A stretch of DNA of 64,000 bases from Streptomyces sp. R44 (GTDB lineage Bacteria > Actinomycetota > Actinomycetes > Streptomycetales > Streptomycetaceae): the NCBI RefSeq assembly GCF_041053105.1, contig NZ_CP163444.1:992001-1056000 (forward strand), in the 5' to 3' direction. The notes under the pieces are model-generated. The model made no database searches. It was given only the letters and a program-made list of their open reading frames with translations, and was not told where the DNA came from. Shown in pieces: positions 48,599 through 58,800 of the stretch. The position numbers were made by a program, and so were the translations under genes. Position 1 is the stretch's first letter; every line of letters starts with the position of its first letter.

Positions 48599-48645
48599 GG
48601 CCGGGACCCCACCCTTGTGGTGCGGGCCCCGGCCCGTCGCTTTTT
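48599..48645 (+). terminator. Rho-independent terminator with T-tract
   Basis: GGCCGGG pairs with CCCGGCC, with a partly paired inner stem (CCCCACC/GGTGCGGG); then CGTCGCTTTTT. It lies between the cold-shock and DEAD-box genes and could attenuate read-through. Confidence 0.8.
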
Positions 48646-48674
48646 CCAGACCTTTCCGACGGACCAGGTGCCGC

Positions 48675-50051
48675 ATGACCACCACGCCCCGCAACGACGC
48701 CCTCGCGGCGGCCACGACCTTCGCCGCGTTCGGCCTGCCGGCCGACCTGCTCGCGGAGCTCACCCGCCGCGGTGTCGAAGCGCCCTTCCCGATCCAGGCC
48801 GCCACGCTGCCGGACGCCCTCGCGGGCCGCGACGTCCTGGGCCGCGGGCAGACCGGGTCCGGCAAGACGCTCGCGTTCGGCCTGCCGCTCCTCGCCCGCA
48901 CCGCCGGGCGCCGGGCCGAGGCCCGCAGGCCGCTCGCCCTGGTCCTGGTCCCCACCCGCGAGCTGGCGCAGCAGGTCACCGACGCCCTCGCCCCGTACGC
49001 CGAGGTCCTGAAGCTGCGCCTGGCCACCGTGGTCGGCGGTCTGTCGATCGGGCGGCAGGCGGCCGCGCTGCGGGACGGCGCCGAGGTCGTGATCGCCACC
49101 CCGGGCCGGCTCATGGACCTCGTCGAGCGCAAGGACTGCCGGCTCGACCGGGTCGCCGTCACGGTCCTCGACGAGGCCGACCGGATGGCCGACATGGGCT
49201 TCCTGCCGCAGGTCACCGAGATCCTGGACCAGGTGCCGGGCGCCGGCCAGCGGATGCTGTTCTCGGCCACGCTCGACCGGGACGTCGACGCGCTGGTCGA
49301 GCGCTACCTCAAGGACGCGGCCGGCCACTCCGTCGACCCCTCGGCCGCCGCGGTCTCCACCATGGAGCACCACGTGCTGCACGTGCACGGCCCCGACAAG
49401 TTCGCCACGGCCACGGAGATCGCCGCGCGCGACGGGCGCGTGATCATGTTCCTGCACACGAAGGCCTCCGTCGACCGCTTCACCAAGCACCTCCTCGGCA
49501 GCGGTGTGCGGGCCGCGGCCCTGCACGGCGGCAAGTCGCAGCCGCTGCGGACCCGGACCCTGGACCGCTTCAGGACCGGCGAGGTCACCGTCCTGGTCGC
49601 CACCGACGTGGCGGCGCGCGGCATCCACGTCGACGAGCTCGACCTGGTCGTCAACGTCGACCCGCCCGCCGACGCCAAGGACTACCTCCACCGCGGCGGG
49701 CGCACCGCGCGCGCCGGGGAGTCCGGGCTCGTCGTCACGCTGGTGACGGACGAGGAGCGTCGGGACGTGGCCCAGCTCATGACGGAGGCGGGCATCCGGC
49801 CCCGTACCACCCGGGTCCGCTCCGGCGAGGCCGAGCTGACGCGGATCACCGGCGCCCGGAAGCCCTCGGGCGTGCCGGTCGACGGCAGCGCGCCGAGCCA
49901 GGAGGGCGGGAAGCGCGGCGGCGCGGCCTTCCGGGGCATCGGCACCACCCCGGGCCGCCCGGGCCGCGCGAAGAACGAGTCCCGCCGCGCCGCCGAGGCC
50001 CGCAAGACGGCCGAGGCCCGCCGGGCGGCGAAGGTCCGGCGGGGCGGCTGA
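48675..50051 (+). CDS. DEAD-box ATP-dependent RNA helicase
   Basis: A 458-residue helicase: Q motif FPIQ, Walker A GQTGSGKT, PTRELA, GG, TPGR, DEAD-box DEAD, SAT, and C-terminal ARGIHVDELD and HRGGRTARAG. A basic Ala/Arg/Lys tail (about 410-458) probably binds RNA. The family unwinds structured RNA in ribosome assembly and cold growth. It follows the cold-shock gene in the same direction. AGGTG before the ATG is a modest ribosome site. Confidence 0.95.
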   Translation: MTTTPRNDALAAATTFAAFGLPADLLAELTRRGVEAPFPIQAATLPDALAGRDVLGRGQTGSGKTLAFGLPLLARTAGRRAEARRPLALVLVPTRELAQQVTDALAPYAEVLKLRLATVVGGLSIGRQAAALRDGAEVVIATPGRLMDLVERKDCRLDRVAVTVLDEADRMADMGFLPQVTEILDQVPGAGQRMLFSATLDRDVDALVERYLKDAAGHSVDPSAAAVSTMEHHVLHVHGPDKFATATEIAARDGRVIMFLHTKASVDRFTKHLLGSGVRAAALHGGKSQPLRTRTLDRFRTGEVTVLVATDVAARGIHVDELDLVVNVDPPADAKDYLHRGGRTARAGESGLVVTLVTDEERRDVAQLMTEAGIRPRTTRVRSGEAELTRITGARKPSGVPVDGSAPSQEGGKRGGAAFRGIGTTPGRPGRAKNESRRAAEARKTAEARRAAKVRRGG

Positions 50052-50070
50052 GCGGACGGTTCGACGGTCA

Positions 50071-50100
50071 CACCGGCCGGAGCCTGGACTCCGGCCGGTG
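50071..50100. terminator. Convergent hairpin terminator
   Basis: A perfect 12-bp stem (CACCGGCCGGAG with CTCCGGCCGGTG) and a 6-base loop lie between the stops of the helicase and lipoprotein genes. Confidence 0.75.
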
Positions 50101-50112
50101 CGGCGGACGCCG

Positions 50113-50721
50113 TCAGACGCTCCAGATCTCCTTCATCGTGTCCACTTCGCCCTTGGCGTTCAGCGTGACCTCGTAGACATTGCCGTAGCAGCCGTAGGGG
50201 GCCTCCACCTTGGGGTAGTCCTCGGTGGGAGCCCCGATCTCCTGGGCGTGGCAGCGGTCGATGTGCAGCGCCAGCTGCTCGTGGTCGACCTGCTTCGTCT
50301 GGCCGGGGCCGAGGGCCAGATACGCCTTGACGTCGTCGGGAAGGACGTAGTGCTTGGTCGGGTCCCCCTGCTCGGCGCCGTAGATCCAGTCGTTCGGCGT
50401 GCAGTGCGGCTTGGCCTCGGCGGCCTCGAAGCCGCCGGAGTCACGCATGAGCTGGACCTTCAGCTTCATGAGCCCGGCCGGCAGGGTCGGCGGCGTGCCG
50501 CAGTCGCCGCCCTTTCCGTCACCGTCGACGTCGTCGGCCGGGGCTCCGTCTCCGGCCTCGCCGGGGTCCGATGTCCTGGACGCCGTACCCGACGGCGCGG
50601 CGGCGGCGCCGGAACCTCCGGTGGTGCCCTGTGCGCCGGGGTCCTCCGGGCCGCAGGCGGCGATGCCGCTCAGCGCGGCGAGAAGCGCGATCGCGCTGAG
50701 GACACGGCGAGTTGAGGTCAT
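50113..50721 (-). CDS. Secreted lipoprotein of unknown function
   Basis: A 202-residue protein with a lipoprotein signal peptide ending in the lipobox IAAC (Cys23), then a Gly/Ser/Asp-rich linker and a globular C-terminus with several Cys (CGTPPTLP, HCTPNDW, DRCHAQE, YGCYGNVY) that may form disulfides. I do not recognise the domain. It lies 115 bases downstream of the kinase-transporter gene on the same strand. Confidence 0.82.
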   Translation of the reverse strand: MTSTRRVLSAIALLAALSGIAACGPEDPGAQGTTGGSGAAAAPSGTASRTSDPGEAGDGAPADDVDGDGKGGDCGTPPTLPAGLMKLKVQLMRDSGGFEAAEAKPHCTPNDWIYGAEQGDPTKHYVLPDDVKAYLALGPGQTKQVDHEQLALHIDRCHAQEIGAPTEDYPKVEAPYGCYGNVYEVTLNAKGEVDTMKEIWSV

Positions 50722-50836
50722 TCTTCCATTCCCCCGAATGTAGAGAGCTCGATGTCGTGATCATGATTGATCGACGGGGCTTTCTACACCACGGGGTTGT
50801 CGAAGGGCCAATTGGCGCGCCCTCGGGCGCGGACCG

Positions 50837-53401
50837 TCAGTCCCGCACAGGAGCCCTCGTCGTGACCAGCAGGCCCACCAGGAGGCTCGCGAGGAGCAGG
50901 AGGCCGGACGTGGACCAGAGGGCGACGGAGTACGAACTCAGGACGGCCGCGTTCGACTGCGCGACGGCACCGGACGCCGCTGCCGGGAGGTGGTGCGGGT
51001 CGATGAGCGCGCCGCGGCTGACCGCTTCCGTCAGGGCTTGCGGAAGGCCCTCGACCTCTGACAGGCGGCTGGAGATCCCCGAGGCGATGATGCTGCCGAA
51101 CAGCGGGACGCCGAGCCGGCCGCCGAGGCTCTGGGCCGCCAGGACCGTGCCCGCCGTGCCGCCGGAGCCCTGCGGGCCGGACGCGCCGGTCGCGGTGTCG
51201 AGCAGCGGCCCGAGGGCCAGACCGAGGCCCAGACCGAGGAGGAGGATGCCGGGCAGGACGAGGCCGGTGTACGAGCTGTCGGCCTCGAGCCGGGCCAGGA
51301 GTCCCACGCCGGCGGCCGCGAGGACCAGGCCCGGGACGGCGAGAAGGCGGGGCGCGAGCCTGGCCGGGAGGCGGCCGGAGACCTGGGCGGCCACGAGGAC
51401 GGCGGCGGCCAGGGGCAGCAGGGCGAGTCCGGTCCGGGACGGCGTGTAGCTCAAGCCGGCCTGCAGGTACAGGGACAGGACCAGGAAAACGGTGGGCGTG
51501 CTCATGCCGACGAGGGTCAGGGCGAGGAGGGAGCCGACGCGGTCACGGTCCTCGAAGAGACCCGGCGGGACGAGCGGGCTGCTCGTGCCGGTCTGCCACC
51601 AGGCGAAGGTCACCAGGAGGGCCGCGCCGAGCAGCAGGAGGAGGACGGTCAGGGGTGTGGTCCATCCGCTGCCGTAGGCGACCTCCGCCCGGTGGAAGCC
51701 GTAGAGGAGAGCGGCGAGCCCGCCGGTGCCGAGCAGCAGGCCCGGTACGTCGAGGCGGGCCGGGGTGCGGGCAGACCGGTCGTCCGCCAGCCGGACCGCG
51801 GGGATCACGGCGGCGAGGGCGAGCGGGACGGCGGCGTAGAAGCACCAGCGCCAGCTCAGGGTCTCGACCAGCCAGCCGCCCGTGAACGCTCCGACGGCCA
51901 GGCCGCCGCCCGCGAACACGGCGTAGATCCCGAAGGCCGTGCCGCGCTCCTTCCGGTCGGTGAATTCGCCGGCCACCAGGGCGAGGGCGGCCGAGGAGAG
52001 CAGCGCGGCGAACGCGCCCTGGAGGGCGTAGGCCGCGAGGAACACGGGGGTGGCGGGGGCGATTCCGCCGAGCACGGAGGCGGCGGCGTAGCCGGCGAGG
52101 CCGATGATCGCCGCCCGTTTGCGGCCCAGGAGATCGCTGAGGTGCCCGCCGAGCAGGAGCAGGGCACCGAAGGCGATCCCGTACGTGAAGGGCAGCAGCT
52201 GGAGGTCGTCGACGGAGAGGGCCAGGTCGGCCTGGATCACCGGCAGCGCCGCGTTCGTGCTCGTCGAGCCGACGAGGACCAGGAACTGCGCCAGCGCGGC
52301 GACGGCGAGTCCGGCCCACCGCCGGGGCGACGGGTCCGTCCGGCCGGCCGGGGCGGTGGGCGGGCCCCACGCTCCGGGCACGGCGTCCACGACGGGCCCG
52401 AACCCGGGCGGCGGATTGCCGCCCGCCGGCGTGGTCGGGGTGTAGGCGGGGTGCGGCGGGGCCTGCACGGGGATCCGCGGGTCCGGAACCGTCGCCCGCG
52501 TCTCGGGGGCGAAGTCCAGCAACTTGGCCGCATGGCGGCCGAGTTGGGCGAGTACGGAGCCGGGCAGCCACTCCTCCGCCGGGTCCGTCGCCGTGCGCAC
52601 CGCCACTTCGGAGGGTGTCGGCCGCCGCGTCGGGTCCTTGTGGAGGCACTCCCGTACGAGATCGACCAGCGAGTCCGGCACGCCCGTGAGGTCCGGCTCG
52701 TCCTCCGCGATCCGGAAGAGGTGCGCGCTGAGGCCGGTGTCGGTGGCGCCGAAGAGGAGCCGCCCGGTGGCGGCGTACACGAGGACGGCACCCAGGCAGA
52801 AGACGTCGCTGGCCGGGGTGAGTTCGAGCCCGCGTACCTGCTCGGGCGACATGAACCCCGGCGAGCCGATCAGCATGCCCGTACGGGTGTGCAGACTGTC
52901 TCCGCCGAGGCCGTCCATCGCCCGCGCGATGCCGAAGTCGATCACGCGCGGCCCGTCCACGGTCACCAGCACGTTGGACGGCTTCAGGTCGCGGTGGATC
53001 AGTCCCGCCGCGTGCACGGACTGCAGCGCCGCGGCCAGCCGGTGGGCGAGGACGCGGACCGAGTGCTCGGGCAGCGGACCGAAGTCCTTGGCCACGACGG
53101 TGGTCAGGTCGGGCCCGGGGATGTACCGGGTCGCCACCCACGGCACCGGAGCCTCGGTGTCGGCGTCGAGCACGGCCGCCGTCCACTCCCCGCCCACCCG
53201 GCGTGCGGCCTCCACCTCGCGCGCGAAGCGCCGGCGGAACTCGGGTTCCCTGGCGTACTCGGCCTGCACCACCTTCACGGCGACCGTCCGCCCGGCCTCG
53301 GACCGGCCGAGGTACACCAGTCCCATCCCACCCGCGCCGAGCCGGGCGATGAGGCGGTACGGGCCGATGCGCGTCGGATCTTCGGTGATCAACTGGTCCA
53401 C
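50837..53401 (-). CDS. Ser/Thr protein kinase fused to an MFS (DHA2-like) transporter
   Basis: An 854-residue fusion. Residues 10-275 are a Hanks-type kinase with GAGGMG, K43 in VAVKVV, HRDLKPSN (D138), and D155-F156-G157. A Pro-rich linker (300-360) leads to an MFS permease with about 14 helices (362-850), with motif A at GGHLSDLLGRKR (418-429), as in drug:H+ antiporters of the DHA2 class. The kinase could sense a condition and gate the transporter, or the transporter could be its sensor. The start is uncertain: GTG 53401 lacks a Shine-Dalgarno sequence and the frame stays open upstream. Confidence 0.88.
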   Translation of the reverse strand: MDQLITEDPTRIGPYRLIARLGAGGMGLVYLGRSEAGRTVAVKVVQAEYAREPEFRRRFAREVEAARRVGGEWTAAVLDADTEAPVPWVATRYIPGPDLTTVVAKDFGPLPEHSVRVLAHRLAAALQSVHAAGLIHRDLKPSNVLVTVDGPRVIDFGIARAMDGLGGDSLHTRTGMLIGSPGFMSPEQVRGLELTPASDVFCLGAVLVYAATGRLLFGATDTGLSAHLFRIAEDEPDLTGVPDSLVDLVRECLHKDPTRRPTPSEVAVRTATDPAEEWLPGSVLAQLGRHAAKLLDFAPETRATVPDPRIPVQAPPHPAYTPTTPAGGNPPPGFGPVVDAVPGAWGPPTAPAGRTDPSPRRWAGLAVAALAQFLVLVGSTSTNAALPVIQADLALSVDDLQLLPFTYGIAFGALLLLGGHLSDLLGRKRAAIIGLAGYAAASVLGGIAPATPVFLAAYALQGAFAALLSSAALALVAGEFTDRKERGTAFGIYAVFAGGGLAVGAFTGGWLVETLSWRWCFYAAVPLALAAVIPAVRLADDRSARTPARLDVPGLLLGTGGLAALLYGFHRAEVAYGSGWTTPLTVLLLLLGAALLVTFAWWQTGTSSPLVPPGLFEDRDRVGSLLALTLVGMSTPTVFLVLSLYLQAGLSYTPSRTGLALLPLAAAVLVAAQVSGRLPARLAPRLLAVPGLVLAAAGVGLLARLEADSSYTGLVLPGILLLGLGLGLALGPLLDTATGASGPQGSGGTAGTVLAAQSLGGRLGVPLFGSIIASGISSRLSEVEGLPQALTEAVSRGALIDPHHLPAAASGAVAQSNAAVLSSYSVALWSTSGLLLLASLLVGLLVTTRAPVRD

Positions 53402-53517
53402 GGAAGCAACATAGTTGAGGCGCGCCCGGTCCGGTGCGGGATCAACGGAACCATGGGCCACGTCACGAAGGTGATCGCCGTCCCCGGGACCGGTCCCGGG
53501 TCCCCCGTGCCGGCCGG

Positions 53518-55065
53518 TCACGAGGGCTCCGGGCCGAAGGACAGCATCCGGGCCTCGTGCACCCTGTCGTCACCGCTCACGCCAGACGGCGTGATCACGA
53601 TCCGGCCCTTCGCGTAGGCCAGGTGGCCGGCGAGCATGCCGTACTCGGTGGAGCGGGCGGACTCCGGGTGGTTCAGGACCCGTTGCTCGGTGTCCGCGCC
53701 GCCCGGGCCGAGGCGGAGGATTCCGCCCGGCCGGCGGAGCGAGGCGGCCTCGTAGACGAGAGCCGAGGAGCCCGCCTCCGCGTGCAGGGGATGGAGGGTG
53801 CTGTCCGCGGACTTCACGCCCCAGACGAGTTTCCCGGTTCCGAGGTCGTAGGCCCCGACCCGGTCCGTACCGCCGAGGTAGACGGCGTTCCGGCCGACGA
53901 GCGTGCCCGGGCAGTCCTCGATGTCCTCGCCCGAGTCCCCCGTGCCGGCGCAGTACGCGAAGCCCTTCGGCCGGGGGTCGATGGTGGTGCGGGGCTTCCC
54001 GTCCGGCCGCAGGACGACGATCCGCCAGTCGGCGGTGCGCTTCGTGGCGTGGAAGGTGGTGAAGACGGCCGGGTCGACGGAGAGCACCTTGCCGATCTCC
54101 CATCCCGACTGGGTACGGAAGCGCCACAGGACCTTCCCGGTACGTGGTTCCAGGGCGCGGAGCAGGCTGTAGCTCTTCGTCCGGTCGACGCTGATCGCGC
54201 AGTCGGCCTTCACCAGGAGCCGGGTGCCGCCCGCCACGTCGTCGGGGTGGCACTTCCCGGGGTTCTCCACGGGGATGTCGTAGAGCTTGCTGCCGTCGCC
54301 GACGCGGTACGCGGCGGCCTTCATGCTCTGGCCGACGGCGAGGACGTCGCCGCTCAGGGCGCTGTTCACGATGATCGTGTCGTCCCCGGCGCCGGTCTCG
54401 GCGAGCTGTCGGTGCCAGCCCGCTCTGCCGGTCCGGAGGTCGATCATCCGGAGCTGGTCGCAGCGGTATCCGGTCCAGGCCTCACGGTTCTGGTACACCA
54501 CGACCACCTTGCCGTCCGGAGTCGGATGGGCGGGGGTCTCGCAGACGGGCGCGGGCAGGTCCACGCTCCACAGCTCGGCGCCGTCCGAGAGGCGGAAGGC
54601 CGTGACCTTCTTGTAGAGGGCCTGGACGACGGTGTCGCCGACGATCCACAGGTCGCGGGCCTCGATGGAGCGCCGGGGCAGATCGGTCCGGTCGTCGACG
54701 ATCCACGCCTGCGCGTCCCCCGGCTTCCGCCCCGCGTTGATCTCCTCCGACGTCGGGATCCGCTTCGGTTCGGGCGGGCGGACGGATGGGGTACGGGACG
54801 GGGTCGGCGTCCCCGCGGGCCGCGGGGTCCGCTCGGCCACCGGTGCGGTCGGACCGGTCCACCGGCCGCCGCCGACGGCGTACCCGCCGGCGCCCACCGC
54901 GAGGAGCAGCAGGGCGACGACCGCGGCGAGCACCGGGCCCTTGCCGAAGCGTCCGCGCCGGGGCGGCGGCCCGGGCGTGGTGTATCCCTCCGGGGCGTAC
55001 GGGTTGCCCGGCACCGGCTGTCGGGGTGGGTGCGGTGAGTACCAGGGCTGCGGCGGGCGCTGCAT
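53518..55065 (-). CDS. Membrane-anchored PQQ-like beta-propeller protein
   Basis: A 515-residue protein: a Pro-rich cytoplasmic head, one membrane helix (VLAAVVALLLLAVGAGGYAVGGG, about 45-67), a Pro/Thr linker, then an extracytoplasmic propeller with repeats of the form TGKVLWRF, TGKLVWGV and DGAELWSV. Such propellers often accompany, or are fused to, Streptomyces Ser/Thr kinases as sensor modules; here the kinase gene follows 116 bases downstream. No PQQ-enzyme active site is seen. Confidence 0.85.
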   Translation of the reverse strand: MQRPPQPWYSPHPPRQPVPGNPYAPEGYTTPGPPPRRGRFGKGPVLAAVVALLLLAVGAGGYAVGGGRWTGPTAPVAERTPRPAGTPTPSRTPSVRPPEPKRIPTSEEINAGRKPGDAQAWIVDDRTDLPRRSIEARDLWIVGDTVVQALYKKVTAFRLSDGAELWSVDLPAPVCETPAHPTPDGKVVVVYQNREAWTGYRCDQLRMIDLRTGRAGWHRQLAETGAGDDTIIVNSALSGDVLAVGQSMKAAAYRVGDGSKLYDIPVENPGKCHPDDVAGGTRLLVKADCAISVDRTKSYSLLRALEPRTGKVLWRFRTQSGWEIGKVLSVDPAVFTTFHATKRTADWRIVVLRPDGKPRTTIDPRPKGFAYCAGTGDSGEDIEDCPGTLVGRNAVYLGGTDRVGAYDLGTGKLVWGVKSADSTLHPLHAEAGSSALVYEAASLRRPGGILRLGPGGADTEQRVLNHPESARSTEYGMLAGHLAYAKGRIVITPSGVSGDDRVHEARMLSFGPEPS

Positions 55066-55104
55066 GACGGGCCTTTCTTCGTCCTCGCTGTCGACCGGGA
55101 GGCC

Positions 55105-55653
55105 TCAGGTCGCGAGGCGTTCGCCGGACGGGTCGGCGACGACGATCCGGAGGTGCGACGGTGCGTACACGCGGGCCTTGGTCACCATCTTCCGCAGGTC
55201 GAACTTGGCGCGGAGGACGGCGACATGGATCGGCGCGGGCATGTCCGGGTCGTGCGCGGGCACGGGCCCGCCCGCCGGCAGGGCCGCGCCGGGGCGCAGC
55301 CGTGCCCCGATCAGGGCGTGCGTGCCGCCCTCCGGGGTGGCCACGACGAACTCGGTGATGTCGCTCCAGGGCAGCGGGACGGCGCCGAACCGGACGCCGG
55401 CCGCGTCGAACTGGAACGCCGTCCGCCGGTTCTCGTACCAGGAGACGATGAAGGGGACCGCGGCGACGATGACGACGCCGCCCTTCATGTCGAGCGCCCA
55501 TCCGAGCAGGACGGCGAGCGCGACGACGCCCACGATCGCCCCCCACAGTCCCGCCTGGTCCTTCGCGGAGAACGGGTGGGTGACCCGGTAGCGCTCCCAT
55601 CGGGCGGCGCGGCGGGCGGGCCGCGCGCCCGGTGTGCTGCCGGACTGTGACAT
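55105..55653 (-). CDS. PH-like domain membrane protein
   Basis: A 182-residue protein with a basic N-terminus, two adjacent helices (GLWGAIVGVVALAVLLGWAL and GGVVIVAAVPFIVSWYE), then a PH-like/bPH beta domain (RRTAFQFDAAGVRFGAVPLPWSDITEFVVAT). Function unknown. GGGAG lies upstream of the ATG. It lies 39 bases before the propeller gene and may start that operon. It is divergent from the second SARP gene. Confidence 0.78.
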   Translation of the reverse strand: MSQSGSTPGARPARRAARWERYRVTHPFSAKDQAGLWGAIVGVVALAVLLGWALDMKGGVVIVAAVPFIVSWYENRRTAFQFDAAGVRFGAVPLPWSDITEFVVATPEGGTHALIGARLRPGAALPAGGPVPAHDPDMPAPIHVAVLRAKFDLRKMVTKARVYAPSHLRIVVADPSGERLAT

Positions 55654-55827
55654 GGCGCTGTCTCCCTCTCTCGACGACGCGGGCCGGCTGCCGCCCCCAC
55701 GGCGGCAGCCGGCCCGACGGCGCCCACCCTGTCGCGCCGCGCTGCAAGGCCGATGAAATGCTGCTGAAGCGAAGGTCTGGGGAAGCGGTGCGGGCACCGC
55801 GCGCACGGGGGACGTGGGGGCGACGAC

Positions 55828-58800
55828 GTGAGTGGGGAACCGAAGGGCCGGGGCCGCGGCCCGGGCGGAGCGCTGCGGATCGATCTGCTCGGGCCCGTGC
55901 GCGCCCTGCGCGGTGACGTCCCGGTCGTCCTCGGTCCGGTACGGCGGCAGGCGGTGCTCGCCGCCCTGGTGCTGCGCGCCCCGGGCTTCGTGACGTACCG
56001 GCAGCTCCTCGACGACGTCTGGGGGGCCGAACCGCCGGGCACCGGCCACCGCGTCCTGCCGAGCTATGTGTACGCGCTCCGCAGGGCCCTGGACCCGGCG
56101 GACGCCGGGCCCGGCCGGTCGGTGATCGGCGGCGGGCGCGGCGGCTACCGTTTCGAGCCCGGCGGAGCCCGCACCGACCTGGCCGAGCTCGCCGAACAGG
56201 CGGCGCTCGGCCGGCACGCGAAGGCCTCCGGGGACCTCGCCGGCGCCCTCGACGCGGGCGGCCGGGCGCTCGCGCTGCTCCGCGGCGAGCCACTGCCCGG
56301 CCTGCCGGGTCCGCTCGCCGACACGGAGCGGCAGCGGCTCGTCCGGCTGCGCCGGGCCCTGCACCAGGAGCGCGCGGAGTGCCTCGTCCTGCTCGGGCGC
56401 CACCAGGAGGCACTGGACGGCCTCATGGCGGCGCCGGTGGCCCTGCCGTACGACGAACCCCTCGCCGCCCTGCGGATGCGCGCGCTGTACGGCAGCGGCC
56501 GGCAGGCCGAGGCGCTGGCCGTCTACCGGGAGACCCGTGCCCGACTCCTCGACGAGCTGGGCGTGGAGCCGGGCGAGGACCTGCGCCGCGTGCACCAGGC
56601 GGTCCTGCGCCGCGACGACGCGCTGCTCCTCGGCCGGGCGGCACGGATCGCGGGCGCGTCCGCCCTGCGGGCGACCGCCGCGGACCCGGACGAACCGGTT
56701 CGCGCCGGCCGCGAAGAGACCCCCGGCCGGCCGACCGGCGCCGGTACGGGGACTCTCGGCCGAGCGGTCGAAGCCGGCCGTGGCAGGACCCCCGACCGGC
56801 CGGGGGACGCCGGCCACCCGGCCGGGCCCGGCAGCACCGTCCGCCCCCGTCGCAACGAACTCCCCGGTGACACCGCCCGCCTGGTCGGGCGTGAGGCGGA
56901 GCTCGGCGTCCTGACCGCTCCCGTCCATCCGGGCGCGGTGACCGTGATGACGGTGGACGGGACGGCGGGGGTCGGCAAGACCGCGCTCGTCGTGCGCGCC
57001 GCCTGGGCGCTCGCCGACGAGCACCCCGACGGGTGTCTGTTCGTGGACCTGGAGGCGCACGGCGCCGACGGCCCGCACCGGGCCCTGCGCCGGCTGCTCC
57101 GCACGGTCCGGGGCGCCGCCGGGGAGCTCCCCGCCGGGCAGGACGACGCGGACGGCCTGGAGGACCTGGTGACGGCCTGGCGGGCGGCCACGAGCGGGCT
57201 GCGGCTGCTGCTCGTCGTGGACGGCGCGCGGAGCGCCGAGCAGGTCCGGCCGCTGCTGCCCGCCGGACCGGGGAGCCGGGTCCTCGTCGCGGGCCGCCGG
57301 CGCCTGCCCGGCCTCGACGCCGAGGCGAGGCTCACGGTGGAACCCCTGGGCGCCGGCGACGCCGTCGGGCTGCTGCGCGCGCTCCTCGGGGAGTCCCGGG
57401 CCGACCGCGAGCCGGAGGCGGCCGCGGAACTCGCCCGGCGCTGCGGCGGTCTGCCGCTGGCGCTGCGGATCGCGAGCTCCCGGCTGCAGAACCGCCCGTC
57501 CTGGACCCTGTCGTACCTGGCGGGCCGGATGGCCGACGACGCGCACGGCCTCGGTGAGCTGCGGGCGGAGGACCGCAGTGTGGAGGCCGCCTTCCGGGTC
57601 TCGTACGACCGGCTCGAACCCGAAATGCGGCGCGGATTCAGGGTGTTGGGCGTCGTCCCGACGGTCCGGTTCGACGGGCTCGGGCTGGCCGCCGCGCTGG
57701 GCCGTCCCCGTGCGCACGCCGAGGGGATCCTGGAGGACCTGGTCGACGCGAGCCTGCTCCAGGAGCCGCATCCGGGCCGCTACCGGCTGCACGACCTCGT
57801 CCGGGCCCACGCCCGGCAGCTCGCCGCCACGGCGCCCGGGGAGGCGGCCGCGGACCGCGCGGCCGTCCTGAGCCTCTACACGGTGGCGGGTCGGCTCGCG
57901 GGCGACTGGGGTCCGGACGCGTTCCCGACGGGCCCCGACACCACCGGCGCCCCGTTCGCCGGCCGGCGGGAGGCGTCGGCGTGGCTGGACGCGGCGGGCG
58001 GGGAGCTGGTCGACGTGGTGGCGTACGCGGCCGCCGCCGGGGAGTTCGACCATGCCTGCTGGATCGCGGAGGCCCTGGTGGACCATCTGCTCCGGCACGG
58101 GCACCCGCACGAGTGCCGGGCGGCCCTGGAAATCGCCCTGCCCTGCGCCGACCGGGCCGGTGACCGGCGGATGCCGTCCTCGCTCCGCACCTGCATGGGG
58201 GTGGTCGACGTCCACCAGGGGCGCTTCCGGCAGGCTCACTCCTGGTTCACGGAAGCGCTGCGCACCAGCACCGGCGTACGGGACCGGGCGCGGGCCGTCG
58301 CGGGCCTCGGCGTCTGCGCGTGGACGCAGGGCCGCGTCGCGGAGGGAACCGCGCACCTAGAGGAGGCGGTGGAGCTGGCGGCGGGACACGGCGACGACTG
58401 GCTGACCAACGTGGTGGCCTGCAACCTCGGCATGATCCACCACCAACAGGGCCGTCACGAGAAGGCACTTGAGCTCTTCCTGCCGGTCCTCGCGCTCGCG
58501 GAGAAGAACGGCCGGCCCCGCACGATCAGCAGCACCCTGTGCTTCGTCGCCGAGGCCCGACTGGCCCTGGGTCGCGCCGGGGAGGCCGCGGACCTGCTGC
58601 GGCGGGCGGCCGACCTCGCCCGCGAGGCCGACGACGCGCCGCTGCACGCCGCGGCCCTGTCCCGCCTCGCCACCGCCGAACACGCCCGGGGCGAGCTGCG
58701 CACGGCCGTCGACACCCATCACGAGGCCCTGTCCAATCTGACCGAACACACCAGCACCTGGCTGGAGATGGAGATCCGCATCCGCCTCGGCAGCACCTAC

